61,970 bases of DNA from Sphingopyxis sp. H073 (lineage in GTDB: Bacteria; Pseudomonadota; Alphaproteobacteria; Sphingomonadales; Sphingomonadaceae), in assembly GCF_001468395.1 (NCBI RefSeq), contig NZ_LNSG01000016.1, positions 1 to 61,970 of the forward strand. The letters are read 5' to 3'. The notes beneath the pieces were generated by a model that was given only the letters and a program-made list of their open reading frames with translations, searched no databases and was not told the origin of the DNA. Made by a program: the position numbers and the translations under genes. This document shows positions 1 through 10,362 of the stretch, in pieces. Position 1 is the first letter of the stretch. Each line of letters opens with the position of its first letter.

Positions 1-120
1 GGACAGGCTTCGGCATCGCGGCGGCGACGCTGTTGGTCGCGGGCGGCGGGGCCTCGGCCTTCGGCACGGCGGCGCAGCCCGCGACCAACAGCGTCGCCGC
101 CGCGATGCCGAAGCCTGTCC
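1..120. repeat. 44-bp perfect inverted repeat at the window edge
   Basis: Bases 1-44 and 77-120 are exact reverse complements separated by 32 bases. The outer end of the left arm coincides with base 1. A perfect palindrome of this size inside a coding frame and flush with a sequence end is what a fold-back chimera at a contig edge looks like. A real cruciform is less likely. Confidence 0.85.
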
Positions 121-139
121 ATGCCCGCCTGATCTTCAT
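1..139 (-). CDS. putative lipoprotein, N-terminal part only
   Basis: The frame starts at an ATG whose first base is 139 and overlaps the nitroreductase stop codon as ATGA, so it looks like the last visible gene of the operon running from 6874. The first 22 residues are a lipoprotein signal: basic start MKIRR, a hydrophobic core, then lipobox LVAGC with the acceptor Cys at residue 22. An Ala/Pro-rich stretch follows. The C-terminus lies beyond the window. Bases 1-44 are an exact inverted copy of 77-120, so residues after about 31 may be an assembly fold-back rather than true sequence. Function unknown. Confidence 0.6.
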   Translation of the reverse strand, partial: MKIRRAWTGFGIAAATLLVAGCAAVPKAEAPPPATNSVAAAMPKPV

Positions 140-831
140 TCTCGAAACCCTCGCCAATCAATCACTTCATCCAGCCCGACGCGCGGGACGGGCCATTGGT
201 TCACCGCCGCATCCTCGTTCGCATGGCCGATCGCAAGGCCGGTGAACAATATCTGGTCCTCGCCGAGGTCCAGCGTCTCGCGGACCGCCTGCCCATACAT
301 CGCCCAGCATTCCTGCGGGCAGCTGGCAAGGCCATGTTCGACGAGCAGCAGCATCACCGATTGCAGCCACATCCCCATGTCCGACCATTGCGGCGGCCCC
401 ATGATGCGCGAGCAATGGAGGAAAAGCATCACCGGTGCGCCGAAGCCCCGGTAATTGTCCATGAATTGAGCGAGCCGCCCCTCCTTGTCCTCGCGCGGGA
501 TGCCGAGCGAGGCGTAGAGCGCCTCGCCGACGCCGAAACGGCGGCTTTCCCACGGATCGGTCAGGCCTTTCGGATAGATGTCATATTCGGGCTGGTAGCC
601 CTCGCGCCCCAGCGCGATCCGCGCCGCGACCGCATCCTTCACCCGCTGCCAGGGCGCGCCGGTGAGCACCACCGCCTGCCAGGGCTGGAGATTGCCGCCC
701 GACGGCGCGCGCTGCGCCGCGGCAAAGATCGCCTCGAGGACGGCGTGGTCGACGGGTTTGTCCGAAAAGGCGCGCACCGAGCGGCGCCGGTGGAGCGCCT
801 CGGTGACCGATACAGCCTCATTCGCTGGCAT
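136..831 (-). CDS. nitroreductase family protein
   Basis: A 231-residue protein of the FMN-dependent nitroreductase fold, which uses NAD(P)H to reduce nitro groups, quinones or related acceptors in the cytoplasm. The N-terminal signature RRRSVRAFSDKPV (about residues 16-28) and APSGGNLQPW (about 43-52) are the FMN-contacting segments. The C-terminal part carries LASCPQECW and the FTGLAIGHAN strand. It overlaps the RDD gene by 14 bp and the lipoprotein start by 4 bp. A paralogue lies at 32602-33321. The substrate cannot be read from sequence, and its place at the end of a MoxR/DUF58 operon gives no clear hint. Confidence 0.88.
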   Translation of the reverse strand: MPANEAVSVTEALHRRRSVRAFSDKPVDHAVLEAIFAAAQRAPSGGNLQPWQAVVLTGAPWQRVKDAVAARIALGREGYQPEYDIYPKGLTDPWESRRFGVGEALYASLGIPREDKEGRLAQFMDNYRGFGAPVMLFLHCSRIMGPPQWSDMGMWLQSVMLLLVEHGLASCPQECWAMYGQAVRETLDLGEDQILFTGLAIGHANEDAAVNQWPVPRVGLDEVIDWRGFRE

Positions 832-1684
832 ATTTATCCTCTCGTCTCTTTCCGAACAGCAGCCCGCGTTCGAGCCGGGCCTTCAGCTGCCGGTAGTAGG
901 AAAGCAGGAACACGTCATCCTCTTCGGCCACAGGTCGGCCGATCTTGGCGCGGATCGTGTCCGCGACCTCGCGCATCGCGCGCGGGTCGCGCCCGCGCAG
1001 GATGCGTTCGAGCTCCTGCAGTTCGAAGATGCCGTAAACCGACAGCTCGGCGTCGCTGAACCGCATCGCCCCCGCTTCGGCGGTCGCCGTGATGTCGCTG
1101 TCGAGCTTCGCGCGCTGCGCCATCACGACCCAGGTGCCCGCGATCAGGTCGCCCATCCGCATCCGGTCGCGATTGAACAGCAGGAACAGGCTGAGCGTCA
1201 GCGACCAGGTCACCCCGGCAAGGACGGTCCAGCCCGACACCATATCCTCCGCCGTGCCGACGCCGAGCATCATCAGCGGCAGGAACAGTTCAAGCTCGCG
1301 GATCAGGTTGCGCGCGACCACGGCGTCGGCGGTGAGCCGACCGCCATCGCGCGCGACGACACGGATACCCATCAGCCGCTTGCCCGGCGTCGCGGCGCGC
1401 GATCCAAGTTCGAAACCGATGAACCAGAAGGTGCGGAGTACGAAGGCGCCGAGCATCCAGATCATCACCGCGATGTCGCCGCTCGCCGAAAAGCCGACCC
1501 ACGCCATGAAGATCGAAAAGAGCAGCAGGACGGCCGAAATGACGATCAGGTCGACGATCAGCGCGCCGAGCCGCAAGCCCGAACTGGCGATCCTGAGTTG
1601 CAGGTCGACGCCTTCGGGCGTCACGAATTCGCGGACCTTCTTCGCACTCGCCGCGCGCATCCGCGCGTTAGTCGCCGCGGTCAT
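818..1684 (-). CDS. RDD family membrane protein
   Basis: A 288-residue inner-membrane protein. The RDD domain occupies roughly residues 30-180. It has the defining Arg in GLRLGALIVDLIV (first helix) and the ATPGKRLMGIRVV segment after the second and third hydrophobic helices. The C-terminal third is soluble and charged. The start ATG at 1684 overlaps the SpoIIM-like stop by 4 bp, so the two are probably translationally coupled. RDD proteins have been proposed as transporters or accessory membrane factors. Here it is one of the membrane partners of a MoxR/DUF58 operon. Confidence 0.85.
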   Translation of the reverse strand: MTAATNARMRAASAKKVREFVTPEGVDLQLRIASSGLRLGALIVDLIVISAVLLLFSIFMAWVGFSASGDIAVMIWMLGAFVLRTFWFIGFELGSRAATPGKRLMGIRVVARDGGRLTADAVVARNLIRELELFLPLMMLGVGTAEDMVSGWTVLAGVTWSLTLSLFLLFNRDRMRMGDLIAGTWVVMAQRAKLDSDITATAEAGAMRFSDAELSVYGIFELQELERILRGRDPRAMREVADTIRAKIGRPVAEEDDVFLLSYYRQLKARLERGLLFGKRREDKYASE

Positions 1685-2697
1685 GCGACGTCTCCGCGCC
1701 GCGGGACGTAATAATAGCCGAGCCAGAAGAGCAGCATCACCGTCCCGATGCCATAGCGCAGCATGGTGTCGGTGATCAGCTGGCGGCCGAAGCCTTCGAG
1801 AAGCCCCGCGACAAGCAGCATCAGGATCACGCCGACCATCACTTTGCCCGCGGTCTTGCCCGCTTGCGCCGCGGCCTCCAGCCGCGACCGCGCCCCCGGA
1901 AAGACGACCGCGGCGCCGATGCGCAACCCCGCCGCGCCCGACAGCGCAGCGGCGAACAGCTCGGTGGTGCCGTGGATGAACAGCCAGCCGCCGAAATCGA
2001 ACCCGAGACCCTTCGACGAAAAGACCGCGAGCATCGCGCCGAGGCCGATGCCCTGATAATATTCGAGCATCATCGTTGGCACGCCGAAGGCGAAGCCGAG
2101 CGCGAAGGACATGATCGACACGCGGCTGTTATGGGTGAAGAGGAAGGTCGCGAAGACGTGGAGCCCGCTTTCCTCTCCGCCCCCGTCCTTACCGTGGCCG
2201 AGCGTCGATCGCAGGAACTCGACCGTGGCGCGCGGGTCGCGGCCGCCCGACATGCTTTCGTCGACGAAATTATAATACCATTCGGGATTGTGCGCGACGA
2301 GCGACCAACTGGTCAGCGCGCCGAGGATGATCACCAGCGAAATGATCAGCGTTTCCTTCCACACCGCGCGCACCGCGGCAGGCCAGTCGTAAAGGACAAA
2401 GCGGCGGATCCGGCTCCAGCGCGTTTCGCGGACGCCGTAGACGAGGAAATAGCCGCGGATCGACAGCGCCTCGAGATGGTCGAGCAACGCCTTGTCGAGG
2501 CTCGTCGCGCGCGCGATCGAGAGCGATGACAGCGTCGCGCGATAGAGGATCGGAAGCCGGAGCAATTCCTCGCTGGTCAGCGCCTTGGCGCCGCGCTTTT
2601 CGAGCTTGGTGAGCAGCAGGTCGAAGGCGATCCAGTCGGCCTCGCGCTCGGCACGGAAGCGGCCGGTGGAGAAAGAGGGAAGCTCGGCCGCGCTCAC
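1681..2697 (-). CDS. stage II sporulation protein M-like (SpoIIM family) membrane protein
   Basis: A 338-residue protein with a soluble N-terminal segment (about 1-110) and five or so membrane helices beginning near residue 117. The family-typical region (about 185-245) includes FLFTHNSRVSIMSFALGFAFG and LFIHGTTELFAAALSG, as in SpoIIM/DUF95 proteins. The organism is not a spore former by its other genes. In proteobacteria this family accompanies MoxR, DUF58 and RDD genes, as here. Starts and stops overlap by 4 bp on both sides. Precise role unknown. Confidence 0.82.
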   Translation of the reverse strand: MSAAELPSFSTGRFRAEREADWIAFDLLLTKLEKRGAKALTSEELLRLPILYRATLSSLSIARATSLDKALLDHLEALSIRGYFLVYGVRETRWSRIRRFVLYDWPAAVRAVWKETLIISLVIILGALTSWSLVAHNPEWYYNFVDESMSGGRDPRATVEFLRSTLGHGKDGGGEESGLHVFATFLFTHNSRVSIMSFALGFAFGVPTMMLEYYQGIGLGAMLAVFSSKGLGFDFGGWLFIHGTTELFAAALSGAAGLRIGAAVVFPGARSRLEAAAQAGKTAGKVMVGVILMLLVAGLLEGFGRQLITDTMLRYGIGTVMLLFWLGYYYVPRRGDVA

Positions 2698-4006
2698 AGG
2701 CTGCCGGCCCGCTTGATGCCCAGATAGGCCTCGACCACCGCGGCGCCCATCGCGTCGGCGGGCACCTCGATCACGTCCGCCCCCAAACGCTGGAGCCGCG
2801 CGATGACGAGCTGGCGGTCGCGGAGCATCGCCGCGGCGACATTGGCGCGCGTGACGTCCGATGCGCTTTCGGGGCGGCGGCGCTCGACCTCCTCGACCTC
2901 GTCGTCGCGGATCACGACGAACAGCAGCCGGTGCTTCCTGACCAGCCGGCCCGCGGCGCGGATCATCAGGTCGGCGCTCGTCGCGTCGGTGAATTCGGTG
3001 AACAGGATGATCAGCGAGCGGCGGTTGAGCTCGGCCGACAGCGTCGACAGCGCAAGGGTGAAATTGCTCTCGACCGGCGCATAGTCGATGAGGCTCGCCG
3101 CGCGCTGCAGCGCCGGGAAGTCGTGGATATGCATATAGGCCGGGGTCAGCGCCTGCGGCTTCGCGGCGAAGGAGAAGAAGCTGATGCGGTCGCCGAGCTT
3201 GAGCCCCGCATAGGCCATCAGCAGCGCCGCCGAGACGGCGCGGTCGACGCGCGGCATCCCGCCCACGGGCTCGGCCATCGTGCGCCCGGCATCGATCGCA
3301 AGGACGACGCGGTTGTCGCGCTCGACGCGATATTCCTTGGCGAGCAGCTTGATGTGGCGCGCCGAGGCGTTCCAGTCGATCGCGCGGCGGTCCATCCCCG
3401 GCTGATATTCGGCGAGCGATTCATATTCGCTGCCTTCGCCGCGAAGCTGCTGCTGGCGGAGGCCGAACCAGCTGTTGCGCTGGAACAGGCGGCTGCCTTC
3501 TTCGGTCACCGATCGCAGGCTGGGGACGACTGAAATCGCCCGATCGAGCGCGAAGCGGCGCTGTTTCCAGACGAGACCGAGCGGCCCGGCCCAGCGGACC
3601 CACAGCGCCTCGACGAGCGCCTGTCCGCGCCGCGACGCTGCAAGCGGCAGCGTGCGGACGAGCGCCTCGGCGTCGCTCGCGCGGCGCATCTCGCCCGCAA
3701 GACGCCCGCCGGGGGCGAGCCGCTCGTCGAGCGCGAGCGCAATCTCGGCGCGGCGCGGGACGGTGGGGGCCTTCGCGACGAGGCGCAGGTCGAACGGATC
3801 GCCGACGCCGACCTGGTGCGGCATCGTGGCATCGAGCGCGAGGCGGCGCGGGTTCGCGCCGAGCATCGCGTCGACGAGCAGGCCGAAGAGAAGGAGGCCT
3901 ATCCAAGCGGGCGCGATCACCCACAGCTCCGGCCGCACGAGCCCGAGCGCCAGCGCCAGCGGAGCGCCGAGCAGCAGCAGATAGATCGCGCGGCGGGTCG
4001 GATAGA

Positions 4007-4010
<4 letters not shown>
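2694..4010 (-). CDS. DUF58 domain-containing protein
   Basis: A 438-residue protein. Two N-terminal hydrophobic helices (about residues 8-48) are followed by a beta-rich segment. The DUF58 core lies near residues 195-290 and includes [18 protein letters not shown] and [21 protein letters not shown]. The DAGRT stretch resembles the metal-binding start of a von Willebrand A fold (DxSxS-like), as expected for DUF58. These proteins act with MoxR ATPases, possibly as chaperone or adaptor pairs. Position between SpoIIM and MoxR with 4-bp overlaps fits that pairing. Confidence 0.88.
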
Positions 4011-4958
<948 letters not shown>

Positions 4959-4969
<11 letters not shown>

Positions 4970-6191
4970 GGAGTAGTTCCTTCCTGATGTCGTGCAGCGC
5001 CTGCGCGCCCTCCAAAAATTCATGCCGGTTGCGCGCGAACGGCAGGCGCCGCGCGATCGCCGAGAACAGGTCGCCGCCGCGCTTCAGTCGCCGGTCGATC
5101 CACGCGTCGGTGGCCTCGCTATCGAGCCCCGCCGGCGCGTGCAGGCGGTGCGCGATCGCGAGGCGCTGGCTCGCGACATAGGCGTCGGCGCCGTCGAGTT
5201 CGCGCCGCGCTTGCCGCACGAGGTCGGCGCTGTTCGCGATCAGCGCTTCCTTCGAGATCGGGATCGCGCGCGCGCGTTTCAGTGCCGGGCCGAAGCGTAC
5301 CCACGCCTGCCACAGCGCGAGCAATCCGGCCGCGATCAGGCAGAGCGTGATGCCGATGAAGGGCGGGACGAAGGCGAAGCGCAGCAGCGAGCGCCCGCCG
5401 CCGAAGCCGTTGAGCGTCAGGTCGAAGGCAACGCTGTCGGTGTCGGCGTCCTCACCGACCGCATCGACCAGCATTGCTGCCGCGCGCGCCTTGTCGCGCG
5501 ATGCGAAGGCGAAATTGTCGATGAGGTCGGGATCGGCGAGAATGTAGAAATCACGCTCCTTCGCCATTGCCAGCACCGCGCCGCCGTTCGCGCCGGCGAT
5601 CAGCGGAATGATTCCGTCGCCGTCGACCGTTTGCGCATTGTCGGGGAGATAGGCTGCAAAGGGCCGACCGGCGACGTTCGCGGGGACGGTTTGCGCGCGC
5701 GCTTGCGGCGCCCGAATGCGGACCTTTCCGAACTGGCTTTCGGGAAGCAGCGCCGTGTCCGGGGTGACCGGAAAGCCCTGGCCGACCCAGCCGGGCTTCT
5801 TCGCTTGCCCCGGGATCGTCATCGTCTGCCATTTCGGCAGGACGACGAGCGCGCGGCGTCCGCACTGATTGAGCAATTCCTCGATCTCGGCCGGCGTGGT
5901 CTGGTGCGTCGGGGTGAGGATCAGCAGCGGCTCGTCGGCCGACGCGGCGCCGGGGCCGATATGACGCCGCAGCTCGACATGCGCGCCCGACCGTTCGAGC
6001 AGGTCGACGATCCCCGCAAAGCCGGGCGCCGCCTTCGACAGCGAATGGCCGCCGCCGTCGTTGCCGCTCGACAATTGCGGGCCGAGCGCGACCAGCGCCC
6101 AGAGCGCGATGAACGCGACCACGCCGACCACCACCATCGCCGCCATCAACAGCGGGTTGAAGCCCGAGTCATTCGCGCGCGTGCCGCTCAT
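4959..6191 (-). CDS. DUF4350 domain-containing membrane protein
   Basis: A 410-residue protein. An N-terminal transmembrane helix (about 13-35) is followed by a periplasmic DUF4350 domain (about 50-170) with the pattern of a degenerate ThuA/GATase-like fold ([24 protein letters not shown]). A second helix lies near residue 285, and the tail is cytoplasmic and helical. The start ATG at 6191 overlaps the DUF4129 stop (ATGA). The open frame extends further upstream but only as a shadow of DUF4129. DUF4350 recurs with MoxR/DUF58/DUF4129 sets; biochemical role unknown. Confidence 0.83.
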
Positions 6192-6874
6192 GCCCGCGCC
6201 CAGTTCTGCGGCACGGTCAGCTCGGCATAGGCGCTGCGGCACTCTGTCCACGCGCCCTCGTCGATCGCGCGGCCGCCGAACAGGCTGATCTCGACCGCGC
6301 GCGCGATCCGGCTGAAGGCATGGCGCGCGACCGATGGCAGGTCGTGCGCGCCGGCAAGCTCGCGCGACGTCATCGCCGGGCGGACGAGTCCGGGGCGGCG
6401 GTCGCTGATGTCGTCGACGCTGCGATAGAGCAGCAGGTGCACCGCCTCGGCGAAGCGGCCCGCGGCGGCAAGCGCGTCGGCGTCGGCGAGCCGCGCGCGC
6501 GCGGCGCCGGCTTCGGCCTCGCCCAGCGCCTCTTCCTCGATACCGCCGCGCTTGCGCCCGAAGCGCAGATTGTCGACCCAGTCGGCGAAGGCGGGGACGA
6601 AATGATAGAGAATGAGGAGGAGCAGCGCCGCGGCGCCGATCCACATCAAGGGCTTCAGCGCCGGGGCGCTCCATTCGAAGAAATCGCGCAGCCAGCCGAG
6701 ATCCCATTGCGGTTGTTGGGGCTGCGGAGGGGGTGGCGGCGGGAAACCCGTCTGGATCTCGCCCCCGGCCATCGTCTGGCCATAGGCCGGGTCGACGAGT
6801 TCGGGGTCGACAAGCCATCCCTCATCGGATGCGGCCGTCGCTGCAGACGCCTGGGCGATCCACAGCGACATCAT
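6188..6874 (-). CDS. DUF4129 domain-containing membrane protein
   Basis: First gene of the MoxR operon, 228 residues from the ATG at 6874. An upstream in-frame TTG at 6913 could add 13 residues; neither has a convincing Shine-Dalgarno. A Pro/Gln-rich linker (GFPPPPPPQPQQPQ) precedes one transmembrane helix. The C-terminal DUF4129 region contains LADADALAAAGRFAEAVHLL and later TSRELAGAHDLP, the transglutaminase-associated helical domain. Such proteins are fused to, or found beside, transglutaminase and MoxR genes. Probably a periplasm-facing membrane partner of the ATPase system. Confidence 0.8.
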   Translation of the reverse strand: MMSLWIAQASAATAASDEGWLVDPELVDPAYGQTMAGGEIQTGFPPPPPPQPQQPQWDLGWLRDFFEWSAPALKPLMWIGAAALLLLILYHFVPAFADWVDNLRFGRKRGGIEEEALGEAEAGAARARLADADALAAAGRFAEAVHLLLYRSVDDISDRRPGLVRPAMTSRELAGAHDLPSVARHAFSRIARAVEISLFGGRAIDEGAWTECRSAYAELTVPQNWARA

Positions 6875-7040
6875 GTTGAGAAGAGAGCCCCGCCCCGATG
6901 CGTCATCGATCAAGGTGGTAGCGCGAGGCGGCGCAGCAAGGCAAGAGATGCTTGCGCGCCAAACTGCCCCGTTCTAGCGCGCCGGTAGGCGGCCGGTAGT
7001 TGCGCGTGCAACCATATGGCCCAGCTAATGGAGGAAGTCG

Positions 7041-9242
7041 GTGGACGCGGCGCAGGCAGTGCATGAAAAATTCCTCGGCGCGCTGACAGAAGGCCGCTTG
7101 CCCGGCCGCGCCGATGCGCCCGATCCGGCTGCGGCGGGCCTGTCGCGGGCGGAGGCGACCGATATCTTCCTGTCGCAGCTCACCAGCCGCCAGATGGACC
7201 GGCTGTCGCGCCATCTGCAGGCGCGCGGCGAGGGCTTCTACACGATCGGCTCGTCGGGGCACGAGGGCAATGCCGCTGTCGCCGCTGCGCTGCGCGTCAC
7301 CGACATGGCGTTCCTCCACTATCGCTCGAACGCTTTCCAGCTCCACCGGGCGCGTCAGTTGCCCGGCGAGAGCGCGACATGGGACATGCTGCTCAGCTTC
7401 GCAGCCTCGTCGGAGGATCCGATTTCGGGAGGGCGCCACAAGGTGATCGGGTCGAAGCCGCTCAACATCCCCCCGCAAACCTCGACGATCGCGTCGCACC
7501 TGCCGAAAGCCGTCGGCGCGGCCTTCTCGATCGGCATTGCGCGGCGGCTCGGGCGCAAGGGCCTGCCGCTTCCCGACGATGCGGTGGTCCTGACCAGCTT
7601 CGGGGACGCCTCGGCAAACCATTCGACCGCGCAGGGCGCGTTCAACACCGCGGGCTGGGCGGCATTCCAGGGCACCCCGATGCCGCTGATCTTCCTGTGC
7701 GAGGACAATGGGATCGGCATTTCGACGCGCACGCCGACGGGCTGGATCGAGGCGCAGTTCCGCCACCGCGCGGGGCTGCATTATATCCAGTGCGACGGCA
7801 CCGACCTTGCTTCGGCTTATGCCGGGGCGAAGGCGGCGGCGGATTATGCGCGCCGGACGCGAAGGCCCGTGTTCCTGCACATGGCGACGGTGCGGCTCTA
7901 CGGCCATGCTGGGTCGGACGTGCAGGGCGCCTATCTGCCGAAAGCGCTGATCGAGGCCGATGAGGCGCGTGATCCGCTGCTCGCCGGCGCGGCCCTGATG
8001 GTGCAGCAGGGCTGGATGACCGCGGCCGAGATTGCCGAAACCTATGAGGAGATCGGCGCGACGCTGGCGCGGCAAGCCGAGGCCGCGATCCGGCGGCCGA
8101 AGATCACGACCCCGGCGCATGTCATGGAAAGTCTGATCCCGCCGACGCGCGAAGTTCCGCGGCCGAACACGCCGTCGGCCGAGGACCGCAAGGCGATGTT
8201 CGGCAGCGATGCGGGGCAGATGGACAAGCCGATGCACATGGCGCGGTTGCTGTCGTGGGCGCTCGCCGACTTGATGCTCGCGCATGAGGAGATCGTCGTC
8301 GCGGGCGAGGATGTCGGGCCGAAGGGCGGGGTCTATAACGTCACCGCGAAGCTTCACCAGCGCTTCGGCTCGGCGCGCGTGGTCAACACCCTGCTCGACG
8401 AACAGGCGATCCTCGGCCTCGCGATCGGCATGGCGCACAACGGCTTCGTCCCGATGCCCGAGATCCAGTTCCTCGCCTATGTCCACAATGCCGAGGACCA
8501 GATTCGCGGCGAAGCGGCGACCTTGAGCTTCTTCTCGAACGGCCAGTACACCAACCCGATGGTGATCCGCATCGCGGGGCTCGGGTATCAGAAGGGCTTC
8601 GGCGGCCATTTCCACAACGACAACAGCCTCGCGGTCTTCCGCGACATTCCGGGTGTGATCCTGGCCGTGCCGTCGAACGGGCGCGATGCTGTGCATATGC
8701 TGCGCGAATGCGTGCGGCTGGCGCGCGAGGAGCAGCGCGTCGTCGTCTTCGTCGAACCCATCGCGCTCTATATGACCCGCGACCTCCACGAGGAAGGCGA
8801 CGGCCTGTGGACCAGCATCTATGAAGCGCCGGGCGAAGGCGCGCCAATCCGCCTCGGCGACGTCGGCATCCATGGCGACGGCACCGACCTTGCGATCGTG
8901 ACCTATGGCAACGGCTATTATCTCTCGCGGCAGGCCGAAAAGCTGCTCGCCGCCGATGGGGTGAAGGCGCGCGTCATCGACCTGCGCTGGCTCGGCCCGG
9001 TCGACGACGACAAGCTCGCCGCCGCGGTGGGCGATGCGAAGCGCATCCTGATCGTCGACGAATGCCGCATCACCGGCTCGCAGAGCGAGGCGCTGATGGC
9101 GACCTTCGTCGAGCGCACGCCGGGCAAGACGCTCAAGCGCATCGCCGCCGACGACAGCTTCATCCCGCTCGGCAAGGCCGCAACGCTGACCCTGCCGAGC
9201 CGCGATTCGATCTACGCCGCCGCGAAGGAGCTGCTCGCATGA
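7041..9242 (+). CDS. fused alpha/beta E1 subunit of a thiamine-diphosphate 2-oxoacid dehydrogenase
   Basis: A 733-residue protein joining an E1-alpha-like half (about 1-350) and an E1-beta-like half (about 380-733). The alpha half has the ThDP-binding segment SFGDASANHS followed by CEDNGIGIS. The beta half has AGEDVGPKGGVYNVT and the transketolase-type pyrimidine and C-terminal domains. The family decarboxylates 2-oxo acids and passes the acyl group to a lipoyl E2. The start is a GTG with GGAGGAAG just upstream. No E2 or E3 gene is adjacent; the next gene is an acyltransferase overlapping by 4 bp. Branched-chain-like rather than classical pyruvate E1 is my guess; the substrate is undetermined. 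Confidence 0.85.
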   Translation: MDAAQAVHEKFLGALTEGRLPGRADAPDPAAAGLSRAEATDIFLSQLTSRQMDRLSRHLQARGEGFYTIGSSGHEGNAAVAAALRVTDMAFLHYRSNAFQLHRARQLPGESATWDMLLSFAASSEDPISGGRHKVIGSKPLNIPPQTSTIASHLPKAVGAAFSIGIARRLGRKGLPLPDDAVVLTSFGDASANHSTAQGAFNTAGWAAFQGTPMPLIFLCEDNGIGISTRTPTGWIEAQFRHRAGLHYIQCDGTDLASAYAGAKAAADYARRTRRPVFLHMATVRLYGHAGSDVQGAYLPKALIEADEARDPLLAGAALMVQQGWMTAAEIAETYEEIGATLARQAEAAIRRPKITTPAHVMESLIPPTREVPRPNTPSAEDRKAMFGSDAGQMDKPMHMARLLSWALADLMLAHEEIVVAGEDVGPKGGVYNVTAKLHQRFGSARVVNTLLDEQAILGLAIGMAHNGFVPMPEIQFLAYVHNAEDQIRGEAATLSFFSNGQYTNPMVIRIAGLGYQKGFGGHFHNDNSLAVFRDIPGVILAVPSNGRDAVHMLRECVRLAREEQRVVVFVEPIALYMTRDLHEEGDGLWTSIYEAPGEGAPIRLGDVGIHGDGTDLAIVTYGNGYYLSRQAEKLLAADGVKARVIDLRWLGPVDDDKLAAAVGDAKRILIVDECRITGSQSEALMATFVERTPGKTLKRIAADDSFIPLGKAATLTLPSRDSIYAAAKELLA

Positions 9243-10285
9243 GCGCGAAGAAGACCGCGCTCGTCGTCGCGCCCGGCCGCGGCACCTATGGCAAGGGCGA
9301 GCTCGGCAGCATTGCGCGGCTCCACCGCGCACGTTTCGCCGACCTCATCGCGAATTTCGACGCGCAGCGCGCCGAACGCGGCCAGCCGACCGTCACCGAG
9401 CTCGACGGCGCCGAGCGCTTCAGCGTCGCGACGCATATGCGCGGCGATGTCGCGGCGCCGCTGATCTATGCCGCCACTGCGCTCGATTATCAGAGCATCG
9501 ATCGCGACAAATTCGACATCGTCGCGGTCGCGGGCAATTCGATGGGCTGGTACAGCGCGCTCGCGCTCGGCGGGGCGGTGTCGATCGAGGATGGCTTTCG
9601 CATTTCGAACGCGATGGGCCTCAACAGCCAGACTCACGGTCCCGGCGGGCAGATATTGCTTCAGGTGGTCGACGAGGATTGGCGGCCCGTCCCCGGCCTC
9701 CGTGACCAGTTACTCGATCTCGTCGCGAATATCGCTGCGCGCCCCGGTCACGATCTCGCCTTGTCGATCGACCTCGCCGGGATGCTCGTCCTTGCGGGGA
9801 ATGAGGAAGGTCTTGCCGCGCTGCTCGCCGAAGCGCCGCAAACGCCCGGCCGCGAACCGCTGCGCCTCGCGGGCCACGGCCCTTTCCACACGCCGTTGAT
9901 GTTCGGCAGCTCGGACAAGGCGAAGGCCGAATTGCCTCCGTCGCTGTTCGGCGGTCCTGCAATCCCGATGGTCGACGGGCGCGGGCATATCTGGCGGCGC
10001 TTCTCCAGCGAGCCGGGCGCGATCTGGGATTATACCTTCGGCCACCAGATTCTGGCGCCTTATGATTTTGCGCTGTCGGTGCAGGTCGCAGTCAAGGAGT
10101 TCGCGCCCGACGTGATCATCCTGCCCGGCCCCGGCGACACGCTGGGCGGTGCGATCGCGCAGTCGCTGATCGGCATCGAATGGCAGGGAATGGCCGGCAA
10201 GGCCGATTTCGTGGCGCGGCAGGCGTCCGACCCGATCCTGCTCTCGATGGGACGGCCTGAGCAGCGCACGTTGGTCAGTCGATAG
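9239..10285 (+). CDS. ACP transacylase-like (FabD-fold) protein
   Basis: A 348-residue protein whose nucleophile elbow is AVAGNSMGWYSALALGG, a GxSxG motif as in malonyl-CoA:ACP transacylases. The region LAGHGPFHTPLM supplies the conserved His (GxFHT). The usual FabD N-terminal GQG motif is replaced by PGRGTYGKGELG. It starts inside the E1 stop codon (ATGA), so it is probably coupled to the fused E1. It may move an acyl group made by the E1, but that is inference. A small tandem duplication spans its stop codon. Confidence 0.72.
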   Translation: MSAKKTALVVAPGRGTYGKGELGSIARLHRARFADLIANFDAQRAERGQPTVTELDGAERFSVATHMRGDVAAPLIYAATALDYQSIDRDKFDIVAVAGNSMGWYSALALGGAVSIEDGFRISNAMGLNSQTHGPGGQILLQVVDEDWRPVPGLRDQLLDLVANIAARPGHDLALSIDLAGMLVLAGNEEGLAALLAEAPQTPGREPLRLAGHGPFHTPLMFGSSDKAKAELPPSLFGGPAIPMVDGRGHIWRRFSSEPGAIWDYTFGHQILAPYDFALSVQVAVKEFAPDVIILPGPGDTLGGAIAQSLIGIEWQGMAGKADFVARQASDPILLSMGRPEQRTLVSR

Positions 10286-10328
10286 AACGTTGTCAGTCGA
10301 TAGAAATTGGGGTCGCCCCACAGAAATT

Positions 10329-10362
10329 GGGCCGGCGGAGATGGAACTTTCTCCGCCGGCCC
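10329..10362. terminator. hairpin terminator between convergent genes
   Basis: A perfect 13-bp stem (10329-10341 with 10350-10362) carries an 8-base loop. It lies between the plus-strand acyltransferase and the minus-strand LuxR gene. There is no clear T-run on either side, so intrinsic termination is likely but not certain. Confidence 0.6.

Noticed and set aside
4970..5023. Longer MoxR start at 5023
   Set aside because: The added residues lie fully inside DUF4350 and have no family resemblance; the GTG at 4969 has a strong ribosome-binding site.
6903..9332. An 809-codon minus-strand open frame opposite the fused E1 gene
   Set aside because: No recognisable motif; the plus-strand frame carries ThDP-binding motifs and a good ribosome-binding site.
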